NCBI RefSeq assembly: GCF_014201315.1
Contig: NZ_JACHDY010000007.1
Coordinates: 162,265 to 226,264 of the forward strand
DNA from: Edaphobacter lichenicola
GTDB lineage: Bacteria > Acidobacteriota > Terriglobia > Terriglobales > Acidobacteriaceae
Direction of reading: 5' to 3'
Length of the DNA: 64,000 nt
Shown here: one piece after another, positions 16,102-24,719 of the stretch
Position numbering within the stretch: position 1 is the stretch's first letter
Layout: each line of letters opens with the position of its first letter
The notes under the pieces: model-generated
The model's input: the letters and a program-made list of their open reading frames with translations, nothing else
Database searches by the model: none
What the model was told of the DNA's origin: nothing
Program-made: the position numbers and the translations under genes

Positions 16102-16428
16102 CTATACCACCGCTGGGATGCCGAGCTTTTCCGCAAGCAGGCTGGTTTTCCGGCTCACTTCCCGATCGCGTTTGGCGCGAGCCTGGTCCGAATGTAGCGC
16201 ATTGCCGTGACAACTCAGCGCGCTTACGGTCGCGCCATGATCGGCCAAGATCTTCTGAAACTCGGCGAGAGCCGAGCTGTCTTCGAGCATCGAGAGCTTG
16301 CAGTGCGCGTCTCCGGGATAGTTGCCCGTACCGAGTTCGACCGTGTCGATGCCGATTGTTTTCAATTTATCGAGAACAGCTGAAAGCGAAAGCTGCGATA
16401 GCAACGGGGTAAAAACTCCGACATGCAT
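16102..16428 (-). pseudogene. Sugar phosphate isomerase/epimerase, N-terminal fragment
   Basis: Only 108 residues of a TIM-barrel xylose-isomerase-like protein that is normally about 280-350 long. It starts MHVGVFTPLLSQLSLSAVLD and reads IGIDTVELGTGNYPGDAHC and ATVSALSCHGNALHSDQARA, typical of the first three beta/alpha units, then stops after EKLGIPAVV. The downstream 280 bp up to the IS110 element contain no continuation, so the 3' part was lost, perhaps with the IS insertion. AAGGAG lies 12 nt upstream of the ATG. Confidence 0.75.
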
Positions 16429-16573
16429 AGCTGGTTATCTCTCCTTGAAGCAAAACGGCGGTCATGTATGTCTTCACGCCCGATGAATTTTAAAGACTAT
16501 TTTCGAGCGCAACTCGCCAGGCGCAGCAGACTTTCAGCAGCAAGGCTGCTGCCACCAAGCAAACGAACTCGGG

Positions 16574-17593
16574 TTACTTCGCCTGTTCTGGAATCTTCTC
16601 GTACTCGGTCCAAACAAATCTCTTCGAATCCGCCGACCAGCCGCTGGTATTGCCCGCGCCCTGCCCACCGTGGAAGGTCCTCACCGTCGTCAATTCGGCG
16701 CCTTTTTCACCAACTCCGTTCTTGAGGCGCAGCAGCTTGATCTTCATGCCGTCTCCAATGTACGAATGGTCCGGATGATCCATCGGGTAGGAGATGGTGT
16801 AGAGCCACTTGCCATCCCGAGAGATATGCGGAAACCAGTCCTGCGTGTCCGTGCCATTGGTGATCTTCTCGGCCAGTTTGTCGTCCGGCCCTGCGCCATC
16901 GGCCGGCATGCGCCAGGCATCCCACTTGCCTGAGCGCTTCGAGCAGAAGTAGACCCACTTGCCATCGGCTGAGTACTCGGGACCATCATCCTCTGCTTTG
17001 TTTGTGGTCATCCGCAACTCGTCGCTTCCGTCCGAGTCGATCCGGTAGACGTCGGCATTGTTGTCGACGATCCCCGTGTAAACGAGGTATTTACCATCGG
17101 GAGACCACCCATGCAACCAGCCCAGGTGAACTTCATGCGCTGTGCTCCCGTCCATATTCATGACCATGACCGGGTTGTGAATATCCGCTGCACTCCTCAT
17201 ATTCTTCGGCAGCGGCAGCGTGATACCCGTGACGGCGATCTGCTTGCCGTCCCATGAGAGGGCGTGATCGTTGGTGAGGATCGCCTTGGTGGGGTCCCCA
17301 TAGATCTTCTCGGGTTTCCCCATATTGGCGCCGCTCACGGGAATGCGATATATGCTCCCGCCCATGTCGCAAACAAAGTACTTTCCATCGGCGGTCCAGT
17401 TCGGAGCATGCCACTCTCCCTCAACGGTGAAGACGGTCGTCGTGGTCTTCTTCTGTACGTCAAAGATCACAAAATTGGTGCGGTATTTAGCGCCGGACTG
17501 AAATGGATTCTGTGCTGAGAGCCCCGCGGAAGCAAAAAGCAGCCCCAGAAACGGGCCAGAAAGCAATATAAAACTCAAGCGTAGAGACCTCAC
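16574..17593 (-). CDS. Secreted TolB-like beta-propeller protein (PD40/WD40-like repeats)
   Basis: A 339-residue exported propeller. It has a signal peptide (LSFILLSGPFLGLLFASAGLSAQ) and several TolB-type PD40 repeats: APNWTADGKYFVCDMGGSIY, ALSWDGKQIAVTGI, GWSPDGKYLVYTG, PEYSADGKWVYFCSKRSG, PHISRDGKWLYTISYP, SGWSADSKRFVWTEYE. GTG 17593 is chosen as the start because GGAGG lies 7 nt upstream; ATG 17623 is in frame but has no such site. In this setting, with isomerase-like, VOC and GH5-like genes downstream on the same strand, it may bind or process a carbohydrate-derived ligand. No catalytic residues can be named. Confidence 0.8.
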   Translation of the reverse strand: MRSLRLSFILLSGPFLGLLFASAGLSAQNPFQSGAKYRTNFVIFDVQKKTTTTVFTVEGEWHAPNWTADGKYFVCDMGGSIYRIPVSGANMGKPEKIYGDPTKAILTNDHALSWDGKQIAVTGITLPLPKNMRSAADIHNPVMVMNMDGSTAHEVHLGWLHGWSPDGKYLVYTGIVDNNADVYRIDSDGSDELRMTTNKAEDDGPEYSADGKWVYFCSKRSGKWDAWRMPADGAGPDDKLAEKITNGTDTQDWFPHISRDGKWLYTISYPMDHPDHSYIGDGMKIKLLRLKNGVGEKGAELTTVRTFHGGQGAGNTSGWSADSKRFVWTEYEKIPEQAK

Positions 17594-17683
17594 GATGCTT
17601 CCTCCGGGAAACGAGCGAATCATAGGTTCCTTATCAATCTCAACCGGCGGTTTTTGTCATTTCGGAAATCGCGCCGAGCCACC

Positions 17684-18598
17684 CTAACTCAGAAGTGGTT
17701 TGAGATAGCGGTAATCGATTTCAGCAGCTTCCATCGCAGAAACTTCCTTGAACGGCCCTTCCTGCTCCACAAAGATGTGCTTCACCCCAGCCTTGAGCCC
17801 CGCTTCGACAATCGGCTTGTAATCAATGCTTCCACGGCCGAGTTCGGATGACGGCGGCCTGTCAGCGGAAAAGAGCGCGGTGACCGGCTTGGTAATGTTC
17901 TTGAAGTCCTTGGCATGCAGCATGGCAATGCGATTGCCATATCGCCTCAGATATTCAACCGGATCCTTACCGCCGACCTTCATCCATCCACAGTCCAATT
18001 CGAATTTCACAACCGATGCGTCGGTCTCCTCGAGCAGGATGTCGTAGCCTGTTTTACCGTCGCCCACATCCCGGAATTCAATATTGTGATTGTGATAGGC
18101 GTACTGCATCCCTGCTGCCTTTGTCTTCTGCCCAATTTCATTGGCGTGCGCGGCTACACTTCTGAAATCGTCTGCGGACATGCTGTTCAAGTTCTTGAAG
18201 AAGTCCGCAGCCCCCTCATTTTTGGGAGCAAGCATAGAGCTAACAGCGTATTCCGCTCCCAGTGTTTTGGCGTCATCCAGCAGTTTGTCGGTGTCATCCA
18301 TCCCAAACCCGAGATGAGCGCTGGGTGCCCGTAGTCCGGCATCCCGTAGCAAGTCGCGGAATTGTGCGGCGGAGAGTTTTCCAAATCCCGCTGTCTCTAC
18401 CTCGGAGTAGCCGATCTCTGCGAGCTTCTTGAGAGTACCGGCGGGGTCTTTGGTGAGGTCGGCATTCACCATGTAGAGCTGAATGCCGACCGGCAACCCG
18501 TGGGTTCTCCGCGTCTGCTGCGAGAAAGCGGCGGCTGCAAGCGCTCCTCCGGCCAAGGGAATAAAGCGGCGGCGAGAAATCTTCATATTGCTCCGCAT
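17684..18598 (-). CDS. Tat-exported sugar phosphate isomerase/epimerase-like protein
   Basis: A TIM-barrel of the xylose isomerase-like superfamily, 304 residues. It begins with a twin-arginine signal (KISRRRFIPLAGGALAAAAF). Barrel landmarks include VGIQLYMVNADL, IGYSEVETAGFGKLS, MQYAYHNHNIEF, VVKFELDCGWM and IAMLHAKDFKN; the Glu/Asp/His residues in these strands are the usual metal ligands. ATG 18598 is chosen because GGAG lies 8 nt upstream; an upstream in-frame ATG at 18673 has no good site. Periplasmic members of this family act on sugars or inositol-like compounds. It lies between the TolB-like and VOC-like genes in a likely carbohydrate locus. Confidence 0.82.
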   Translation of the reverse strand: MRSNMKISRRRFIPLAGGALAAAAFSQQTRRTHGLPVGIQLYMVNADLTKDPAGTLKKLAEIGYSEVETAGFGKLSAAQFRDLLRDAGLRAPSAHLGFGMDDTDKLLDDAKTLGAEYAVSSMLAPKNEGAADFFKNLNSMSADDFRSVAAHANEIGQKTKAAGMQYAYHNHNIEFRDVGDGKTGYDILLEETDASVVKFELDCGWMKVGGKDPVEYLRRYGNRIAMLHAKDFKNITKPVTALFSADRPPSSELGRGSIDYKPIVEAGLKAGVKHIFVEQEGPFKEVSAMEAAEIDYRYLKPLLS

Positions 18599-18725
18599 GT
18601 GGTGATCTCCTTTATCAATCAGTTGGGTTTTGAGTAACGATTCATTTGCTCCGAAGTTCTGGAGATTCCGCACTGCGAGTTCCTTACGGCAGTTTCAAAT
18701 GAGATGAGATCGACGACGACAGCTG

Positions 18726-21077
18726 TTATTTGGAAGGATCGGGAGCGGTGAACGGAGAGCAGCAGGGCTCCGAGGTGTGATGGAAGTTCATAAATTCCAC
18801 GCGAATCCAATCTGGATCGAAGAGATTTAACTGCCCTTTGCCGTCCAGGCCCACCTGGGTGCCGTCCGACGCTGGCATGCCGGCGAGGCGGCCTGCTTTA
18901 GCCAGACGGCCGCTCTCCTTGAGCTTGGTTAGCGTGTCGTCAACAGAGTTTTCACCGATCGAGAAATGATCAAGCACGCCGAGATACATCTTGCTCATGT
19001 TCGCCGGAATGCCCGTCCCTGGGTCGGAAATCAGCATATATTCCAGCCAGTCAGTGCTGTCGGGAGACTGCTCGCTTACCCAGTCAACCTTGCCTTTATT
19101 TCTCCCGCCCCACCAGTAAGGACGGAAGTCGAGCAACGTGCGGTAGAACTTGTCTTCCGCATCTCGGGAGTGGACAAGAAAGCCGATGTGGATGATGTGA
19201 TGGCCCATAACGTCCGGCGCCACTAACGGCTTGCTGTGAGGAGGAAGCTGCACGAACTGAACCTTGTTGCCCTCCGGATCCAGGACTTCGAACCAGTGGG
19301 AGCCGTCGGATCCTTTTTCCACCTTCTCTGGAGTCTTCCAGTTGTTGGCGGCTAGATAGCGACGAAGCTGCTCGGCATTTTCGGTGTTCCACGCGCTGTG
19401 GTCGAGGCGGTTGACGCCAGCTCCGGCCGGCAATGGCAGCACTTCGATAAACTGCGTGTCGCTCAGGGCATAACGCACGCCCAGCGGATTCTCAGGATCG
19501 GACAACTTCACTGCGCCTATGACCTCGCGGTAGAAGTGGTCGGTAGCTTCGGGATTCGAAGTGAATACGGTCAAATGCGAGAGCCCTGTAATCTTGGGCC
19601 GCTCTACCGCAAGGTACGCGCTCGCTGCGGCGTTCAGGGGCTTCAGCTCCACATGCGAGAAGACTGCCTTCTCCAACTGGCCGTCATGGTGCGAGGCAAC
19701 TCCCAGGCCCACATAAAACGGCTCCCCAAAGTGCAGCTTGATCGAAGCGCCTGTCGGATGCAGCGGCTCGCCCTTCATACTCACGAATAGCGTGATCGTA
19801 TCGCCACGCTTCTCCAGCCGCACGATCTTGGGAGCAGCAACGTGGTTACGGGGATCAGCCAAGCTGGCAGCGCGCGACGGTGTCGGATTGGTGTTGGGAG
19901 AGTCCGGGTCGAAAGCGATTTCCTGCGTCAAAGCGCCCTTGCCGGGTCGATACTGCAGCGCCGTGTAACCCGAGCCATGCACCGCCACATACGCTGTCGC
20001 CGAGTCAACATCCAGTGTCTGCCGGAACATTACGACCGCCTTGCGATGCGGATCCGACTTGCCCGGCGTTGGCGCGGCAAACTCGATATCCGACGTGAGG
20101 GAGGCGTCGCCCGATACCTTCTTCCAGATCATATGGAAAGCGTCGGTCTTGTTCCAAAGATTCATCCCAGCAGATTCGATTGTGTACACGCCGCTTTTCG
20201 CATCAAACGACGCCGTGCCGGCGGGATTCGCTTTGCCAACGTCCGCTTGGTTCTTAAAGATCCCGCCCGGACCCGCCTGCACTACGAGGAATTGCTCCGA
20301 GGCCACATCTCCTAAGCCAGATGGTCCTGCGGGTGCCGGGCCAGACTGCGAAGATGCTGAACTTGTGACAGCGGTAAAGTCGCCTGTGATGCCGAACTCC
20401 TTTACTTCGACAGTACCCGCAATCTTGCCCGAGTCACCCAGGGTTGCGGTGTAGATGAGGGTCAGCGGAGACCCGTTGTACTCGGATTGATATTGCCAGG
20501 TGACCTTATTTCCGTCGACGGTGCCCGTGACCGGGAGCTCCTTGTCTTGAGGTTTGCAGCTTCCAGTGATCTTGTTTCCGGCGGCGACCAGGTTGCATGG
20601 TTGGTCGCTTTCGTTTCCGGCGATGCTTTGATGGATGGTCCACTGGCCCGTCACCGCGCTCACCTGCCCTGAACCGGATTGTCCAGCAGCCGCCTGCCCA
20701 GGCTGCGAAGTTGCTGAGCTTGTGACAGCAGTAAAGTCGCCTGTGATGCCGAACTCCTTTACTTCGACAGTACCCGCAATCTTGCTCGAGTCACCCAGGG
20801 TTGCGGTGTAGACGAGGGTCAGCGGAGACCCGTTGTACTCGGATTGATATTGCCAGGTGACCTTATTTCCGTCGACGGTGCCCGTGACCGGGAGCTCCTT
20901 GTCTTGAGGTTTGCAGCTTCCAGTGATCTTGTTTCCGGCGGCGACCAGGTTGCATGGCTGGTCGCTTTCGTTTCCGGCGATGCTTTGATGGATGGTCCAC
21001 TGCCCTGTGAGGTTCGGCGCTGCGTATGCAGACGAAGCTAACAGGAAAGCAGATATTGCGAGAAGTCTCTTCATCAT
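18726..21077 (-). CDS. Large secreted protein: duplicated N-domain, DUF1349-like domain and two VOC/glyoxalase domains
   Basis: A 783-residue exported protein (signal peptide KRLLAISAFLLASSAYA). Residues about 20-125 and 139-244 are nearly identical copies (GQWTIHQSIAGNESDQPCNL, KELPVTGTVDGNKVTWQYQS), encoded by DNA repeated at 357-bp spacing. A concanavalin-like (DUF1349-type) region follows at about 260-490 (AFHMIWKKVSGDASLTSDIEF, AVVMFRQTLDVDSATAY). The C-terminal third has two vicinal-oxygen-chelate modules (GLSHLTVFTSNPEATDHFYR; HHIIHIGFLVHSRDAEDKFY, HWFEVLDPEGNKVQFVQL, NLFDPDWIRVEFMNF) with candidate metal His/Glu residues. The start has AAGGTG 4-7 nt upstream. The substrate is unknown. 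Confidence 0.78.
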   Translation of the reverse strand: MMKRLLAISAFLLASSAYAAPNLTGQWTIHQSIAGNESDQPCNLVAAGNKITGSCKPQDKELPVTGTVDGNKVTWQYQSEYNGSPLTLVYTATLGDSSKIAGTVEVKEFGITGDFTAVTSSATSQPGQAAAGQSGSGQVSAVTGQWTIHQSIAGNESDQPCNLVAAGNKITGSCKPQDKELPVTGTVDGNKVTWQYQSEYNGSPLTLIYTATLGDSGKIAGTVEVKEFGITGDFTAVTSSASSQSGPAPAGPSGLGDVASEQFLVVQAGPGGIFKNQADVGKANPAGTASFDAKSGVYTIESAGMNLWNKTDAFHMIWKKVSGDASLTSDIEFAAPTPGKSDPHRKAVVMFRQTLDVDSATAYVAVHGSGYTALQYRPGKGALTQEIAFDPDSPNTNPTPSRAASLADPRNHVAAPKIVRLEKRGDTITLFVSMKGEPLHPTGASIKLHFGEPFYVGLGVASHHDGQLEKAVFSHVELKPLNAAASAYLAVERPKITGLSHLTVFTSNPEATDHFYREVIGAVKLSDPENPLGVRYALSDTQFIEVLPLPAGAGVNRLDHSAWNTENAEQLRRYLAANNWKTPEKVEKGSDGSHWFEVLDPEGNKVQFVQLPPHSKPLVAPDVMGHHIIHIGFLVHSRDAEDKFYRTLLDFRPYWWGGRNKGKVDWVSEQSPDSTDWLEYMLISDPGTGIPANMSKMYLGVLDHFSIGENSVDDTLTKLKESGRLAKAGRLAGMPASDGTQVGLDGKGQLNLFDPDWIRVEFMNFHHTSEPCCSPFTAPDPSK
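20330..21017 (-). repeat. Recent tandem duplication of about 357 bp inside the VOC protein gene
   Basis: Two copies (roughly 20330-20672 and 20687-21029) align base for base with only a handful of substitutions (for example CTTGTGACAGC at 20362 and 20719). Each encodes one copy of the N-terminal domain. The few differences imply recent duplication or gene conversion. Confidence 0.85.
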
Positions 21078-21165
21078 GAGTCACCTTTTGAATTTCCGGT
21101 ATGGAATGGATCAATTGCGATGCAAACTTCGCCGGGATGTCCGTTGAAGTTCGCATCGGAACGGG

Positions 21166-24100
21166 TTAGAACAGGAGCTTCAGCGCGAACTGAAACTGTC
21201 GCGGGTTGATGTTGGGGACGGTCGAGCTAATTGTGCCAAAGCCACCAGCGCTCGTGGGCGTGTCTCCCGGCAGCAATCCAACCGAAGTGCAACCCGAGGT
21301 CGTAGCGCTGCAGAAGCTTGGATTGTCTCCCGCTTGAATCGGGTACAGAAAACCATGTTGCTTTCCTTCCGTCCACCCGCTGATAGTCGAATTTGGAGGC
21401 AGGAAGTTTGGCGTGTTGGAAATGTTATAGGCCTCGGCCCGAAACTGTAGCGTCATCTTCTCGGGCAGCTCGAAGTTCTTGAAGATCGACAGATCCGCGC
21501 GCCGAGTATGCGGTCCGAAAAACTGATAACTCGCCTCATTGCCGGGAGTCCCGGCAGGCTGTGGCGTAAAAGCATTCAGGTTCAGCCAGTTCGAAAGGCT
21601 TGCATTAGAGGCCTTGTAGGCCTGGCCGGCGACCATGCTGGGCCGGTCGGTGGTGATGGTGGGCAGATTGATCTGCGCGGAACCGTTCGCATTGGTCCAG
21701 GCATTAAGCGCCTCGAATGGCTGTCCCGTCTGCCAAAAGAAGATCACGTTACTGGTCCAGCCCTTGGCGAGCAACGCTAGGGCACCCGTCGTTGTTTTGC
21801 CGAATGGGAGCACATAGGTCCAGGTGGTGGCAAAACGATGGCGGATGTCGATGCTTGCATTGCCGTAGTCGTAGTGTGGGTTCGTTGGAAGGAGGCCGAT
21901 GCCACTTCCCCCGCTGTTGCCATCCGGAGATCCATTGCCCAGATCGTGCGCCCAGGTGTAGTTGACATTGAACTCGAGACCGCTGGTGAGCCGGCGGGCG
22001 AAGACCGCCTGCAGGCCGTAGTAGTTGTTGGTCGCACCGCCGCTTTGATACGCAATCGTGCTCACGTTCGGCAGCGAAGTCGCCGTCAAAAGCGGAGGAG
22101 GCGCCTGCGGTCCCGTGGTGGCGTTGTTGGCATACGGCCCGTTCGGGTAGGGAAGGTTGATGGTAGAGGAGAAAAGGGCGTGCCGGCCCAGTTCGCCAAC
22201 GCCCCCCAGGGTGAAGACATTCGCGCCGAATTCCTGCTGCACCATCAGGTTGAACTGCTGCACCGACGATGTATTGTAGTTGCGAGACACAGCGGTGAGC
22301 GATCCGGAGAGATTCGTCGTAGACGATGCCGTGGGCACCGGCAGATTCGGCCACCAGCCAAAGCAAGGGACGCAGTTGCTTGAGTATGCGTAGGGAGGAT
22401 TTTGATTGCCGGTTAGAGCGGTACTTATGGGGTAATAGCTGATTCCATAACCGCCGCGCACCACTGTCCCAGGACGCACAGAAGCTGAAAATCCAACTCG
22501 CGGCGCGAAGTTCGCGTGATTGGTGGCAACGCCGACATGCGGGTCCGTTGATCCTTGTATCAAGGTAAGCGTTGAGTAGTCGAAGTTATCTTGCCGGTTG
22601 TGCGCCTCGGTGAAGGGCGTGAAGATGTCGTAGCGGAGACCGAGGTTCAGGGTCAGCTTGCTGTTGATACGCCAGTCATCCTGCGCATAGTAACCTTCTT
22701 CCCATGCTCTGTATCCGGGATTGATAAGCAGATTTCCACGCTGATAGCCGAGCGGCAAGCCGGTCAACATGTCTTCCGCCGAATTTCCCGTCAGGCCCGC
22801 AAACAAGATAAAGCCCAGGGGAAAGGTGGCTTGGGCATAATTAAGCTGTCTGCGGGTAATCTGCGCACCAACTTTGAAGTTGTGCGCCCCATGCGTATAG
22901 ATCAACGCCCCGTCGTAGATGAACGTATTGTTGGTGTTGATGATGGGCGTGAAGAACGAGTCGCCCAGATTCGCGTACCCGCCCGTGAGAAAGAAGGTTG
23001 GCGCAAGTCCCGTAGTATTCGGCGCCGCCGGCGTGTTGGCGTTCTCAAGGCCAATCGCTGATGAAACATTCTCGCCGTAGTTGAGGTTCTTCGAGAAGAT
23101 ATCGATCCGCGTAAGGCCTGCCTTGAGCTCCATTACTAGGTTGGGCGTGAACATGTGATCGTAGACGAACGCAACACCGTGAGCCTTGGTCGTCGAATCG
23201 CCTGAGAAACCGCCTAGATTGCCGCCAGGATAGACCGGGGCGCTGATGCCGGGTACGGTAACTGCCGGGAAATAGCCCGGAGCGTTGACGTTCACATTGT
23301 TGTAGGAGTAGCGACCGAAGAGCGTGTCGCCGTTCGAAAAGTGCTGGTCGATGCGTCCGTCAAGAGAGAGAGTCATGCTCGGCTGCTTAACAACGCTCGA
23401 GTAATTGTTGAAAGTCGCAGTCGAGGAGATATTCGGGCATGGGAACATCGAGAAGTAAGCCTTGCCAACTGGGTTGGCAAAGGCGGAGGGCACTACGGTG
23501 CCCCCGTTATCGCTGAAGTCGTAGTTGCCGGTGGTATTGCCAGGGCAGCCTGGGTTCTCCCGGACACTCGGGACAGTGAGCAAACCCGAGGAGAGCCCCT
23601 GAATCACGCGGTTGTCCTGAACATCGGCGAAAAAGAACGTCTTGTTTTTCACGATGGGGCCGCCGATGCTGCCACCAAACTGATTCTGGCGGTATTCGGG
23701 CTTGGGAGTCGTTCCGACCTTCGCAAACCAATCGCGTGCGTTCAAAATGTCGTTACGGAAATATTCGAAAGCCGATCCGTGGAAAGCGTTTGTGCCCGAC
23801 TTAGTGATAACGTTGACCACTGCACCGGCGGCAAAGCCCACTTCAGCGCTCGAGTTGTTGGTCTGCACCTGCACTTCGGCGATGGCGTCAATCGAGGGAG
23901 AGACACCTATGAGCCCCTGCGCGCGCACGTTGTTGTCCATGCCGTCGATCAAATGGTTGTTGTACAGATCCGACTGACCATTGGCCGAAACCGTCGAGGT
24001 TGCGGCGCGGTCATTGGGGCGCTGCCCCGAGGAGATGGCGCTTGGCGAGCCCGCATTCACGCCCGGTTGCATCTGCACAAGATTGATAAAATTGCGGCCA

Positions 24101-24579
24101 TTGAGAGGCAGGTTCTGCACCGATTGCTCGGTTACGGTACTCTGCACGGTCGAGCTGTCGGTCTGCAGAAGCGGTGCCGCAGCGGTAACCTCCACTGTCT
24201 CTGCCACGTTGCCGAGCTCCATCTTCTCGTTTTCGCGTAGACGGTCGCCGGCGGCGAGAGCGAAGCCAGGGATAACTAACTTCTTGAAACCCTTGGCCTC
24301 GATGGTCACCGTGTATTGGCCCGGATTGAGCAGATTGAACGTGTAATCCCCGGTATCGTTGGTCGTTGCGATAGCAGCAACCTTAGTTCCAGTGTTGGTG
24401 AGCGTCACTTTGGCGCCAGGGATCACAGCGCCGGTTGTATCGGTGACAGTACCAATAACGTCCCCGTTGGTGAGTTGAGCCTCGCCAGACCTGGCAGAGA
24501 AGCCAGCGCAGAGAGCCACCAGCCCGAAAGCGAAAACCCGCAGGAGCAGCCTACTTCGATTGAACATTCCTTGTTGCAT
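21166..24579 (-). CDS. Oar-like TonB-dependent outer-membrane receptor with carboxypeptidase-regulatory-like N-domain
   Basis: A 1137-residue outer-membrane transporter-like protein. After the signal peptide comes a CarboxypepD_reg-like domain (about residues 35-115; NGDVIGTVTDTTGAVIPGAK, GDYTFNLLNPGQYTVTIEAK), then a plug-like region (VQNLPLNGRNFINLVQMQPG, VQTNNSSAEVGFAAGAVVNV) and a long beta-barrel ending in QFQFALKLLF with terminal aromatic residue. AGGAG lies 7 nt before the ATG. Such receptors are abundant in Acidobacteriota and are thought to import oligosaccharides or other large ligands. Placement between the VOC-like and GH5-like genes suggests uptake for the same substrate. Confidence 0.9.
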   Translation of the reverse strand: MQQGMFNRSRLLLRVFAFGLVALCAGFSARSGEAQLTNGDVIGTVTDTTGAVIPGAKVTLTNTGTKVAAIATTNDTGDYTFNLLNPGQYTVTIEAKGFKKLVIPGFALAAGDRLRENEKMELGNVAETVEVTAAAPLLQTDSSTVQSTVTEQSVQNLPLNGRNFINLVQMQPGVNAGSPSAISSGQRPNDRAATSTVSANGQSDLYNNHLIDGMDNNVRAQGLIGVSPSIDAIAEVQVQTNNSSAEVGFAAGAVVNVITKSGTNAFHGSAFEYFRNDILNARDWFAKVGTTPKPEYRQNQFGGSIGGPIVKNKTFFFADVQDNRVIQGLSSGLLTVPSVRENPGCPGNTTGNYDFSDNGGTVVPSAFANPVGKAYFSMFPCPNISSTATFNNYSSVVKQPSMTLSLDGRIDQHFSNGDTLFGRYSYNNVNVNAPGYFPAVTVPGISAPVYPGGNLGGFSGDSTTKAHGVAFVYDHMFTPNLVMELKAGLTRIDIFSKNLNYGENVSSAIGLENANTPAAPNTTGLAPTFFLTGGYANLGDSFFTPIINTNNTFIYDGALIYTHGAHNFKVGAQITRRQLNYAQATFPLGFILFAGLTGNSAEDMLTGLPLGYQRGNLLINPGYRAWEEGYYAQDDWRINSKLTLNLGLRYDIFTPFTEAHNRQDNFDYSTLTLIQGSTDPHVGVATNHANFAPRVGFSASVRPGTVVRGGYGISYYPISTALTGNQNPPYAYSSNCVPCFGWWPNLPVPTASSTTNLSGSLTAVSRNYNTSSVQQFNLMVQQEFGANVFTLGGVGELGRHALFSSTINLPYPNGPYANNATTGPQAPPPLLTATSLPNVSTIAYQSGGATNNYYGLQAVFARRLTSGLEFNVNYTWAHDLGNGSPDGNSGGSGIGLLPTNPHYDYGNASIDIRHRFATTWTYVLPFGKTTTGALALLAKGWTSNVIFFWQTGQPFEALNAWTNANGSAQINLPTITTDRPSMVAGQAYKASNASLSNWLNLNAFTPQPAGTPGNEASYQFFGPHTRRADLSIFKNFELPEKMTLQFRAEAYNISNTPNFLPPNSTISGWTEGKQHGFLYPIQAGDNPSFCSATTSGCTSVGLLPGDTPTSAGGFGTISSTVPNINPRQFQFALKLLF

Positions 24580-24719
24580 CGTTGCTCTCCTAGTGATTCG
24601 TTGTTTCCTTTGAAACTCGGGAATTTGAGCAGAATAGAGAACGCTCCGAACGTTTGCTGGTTTTGTTGTCCCCTGCTACATTCCCGTGCGAACCATTCGC
24701 ATCTCTGCGTGTGTTTGAG

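Noticed and set aside
23341..24240. Plus-strand 299-codon frame inside the Oar-like receptor
   Set aside because: Shadow of the receptor's plug region; no domain or ribosome-binding site.
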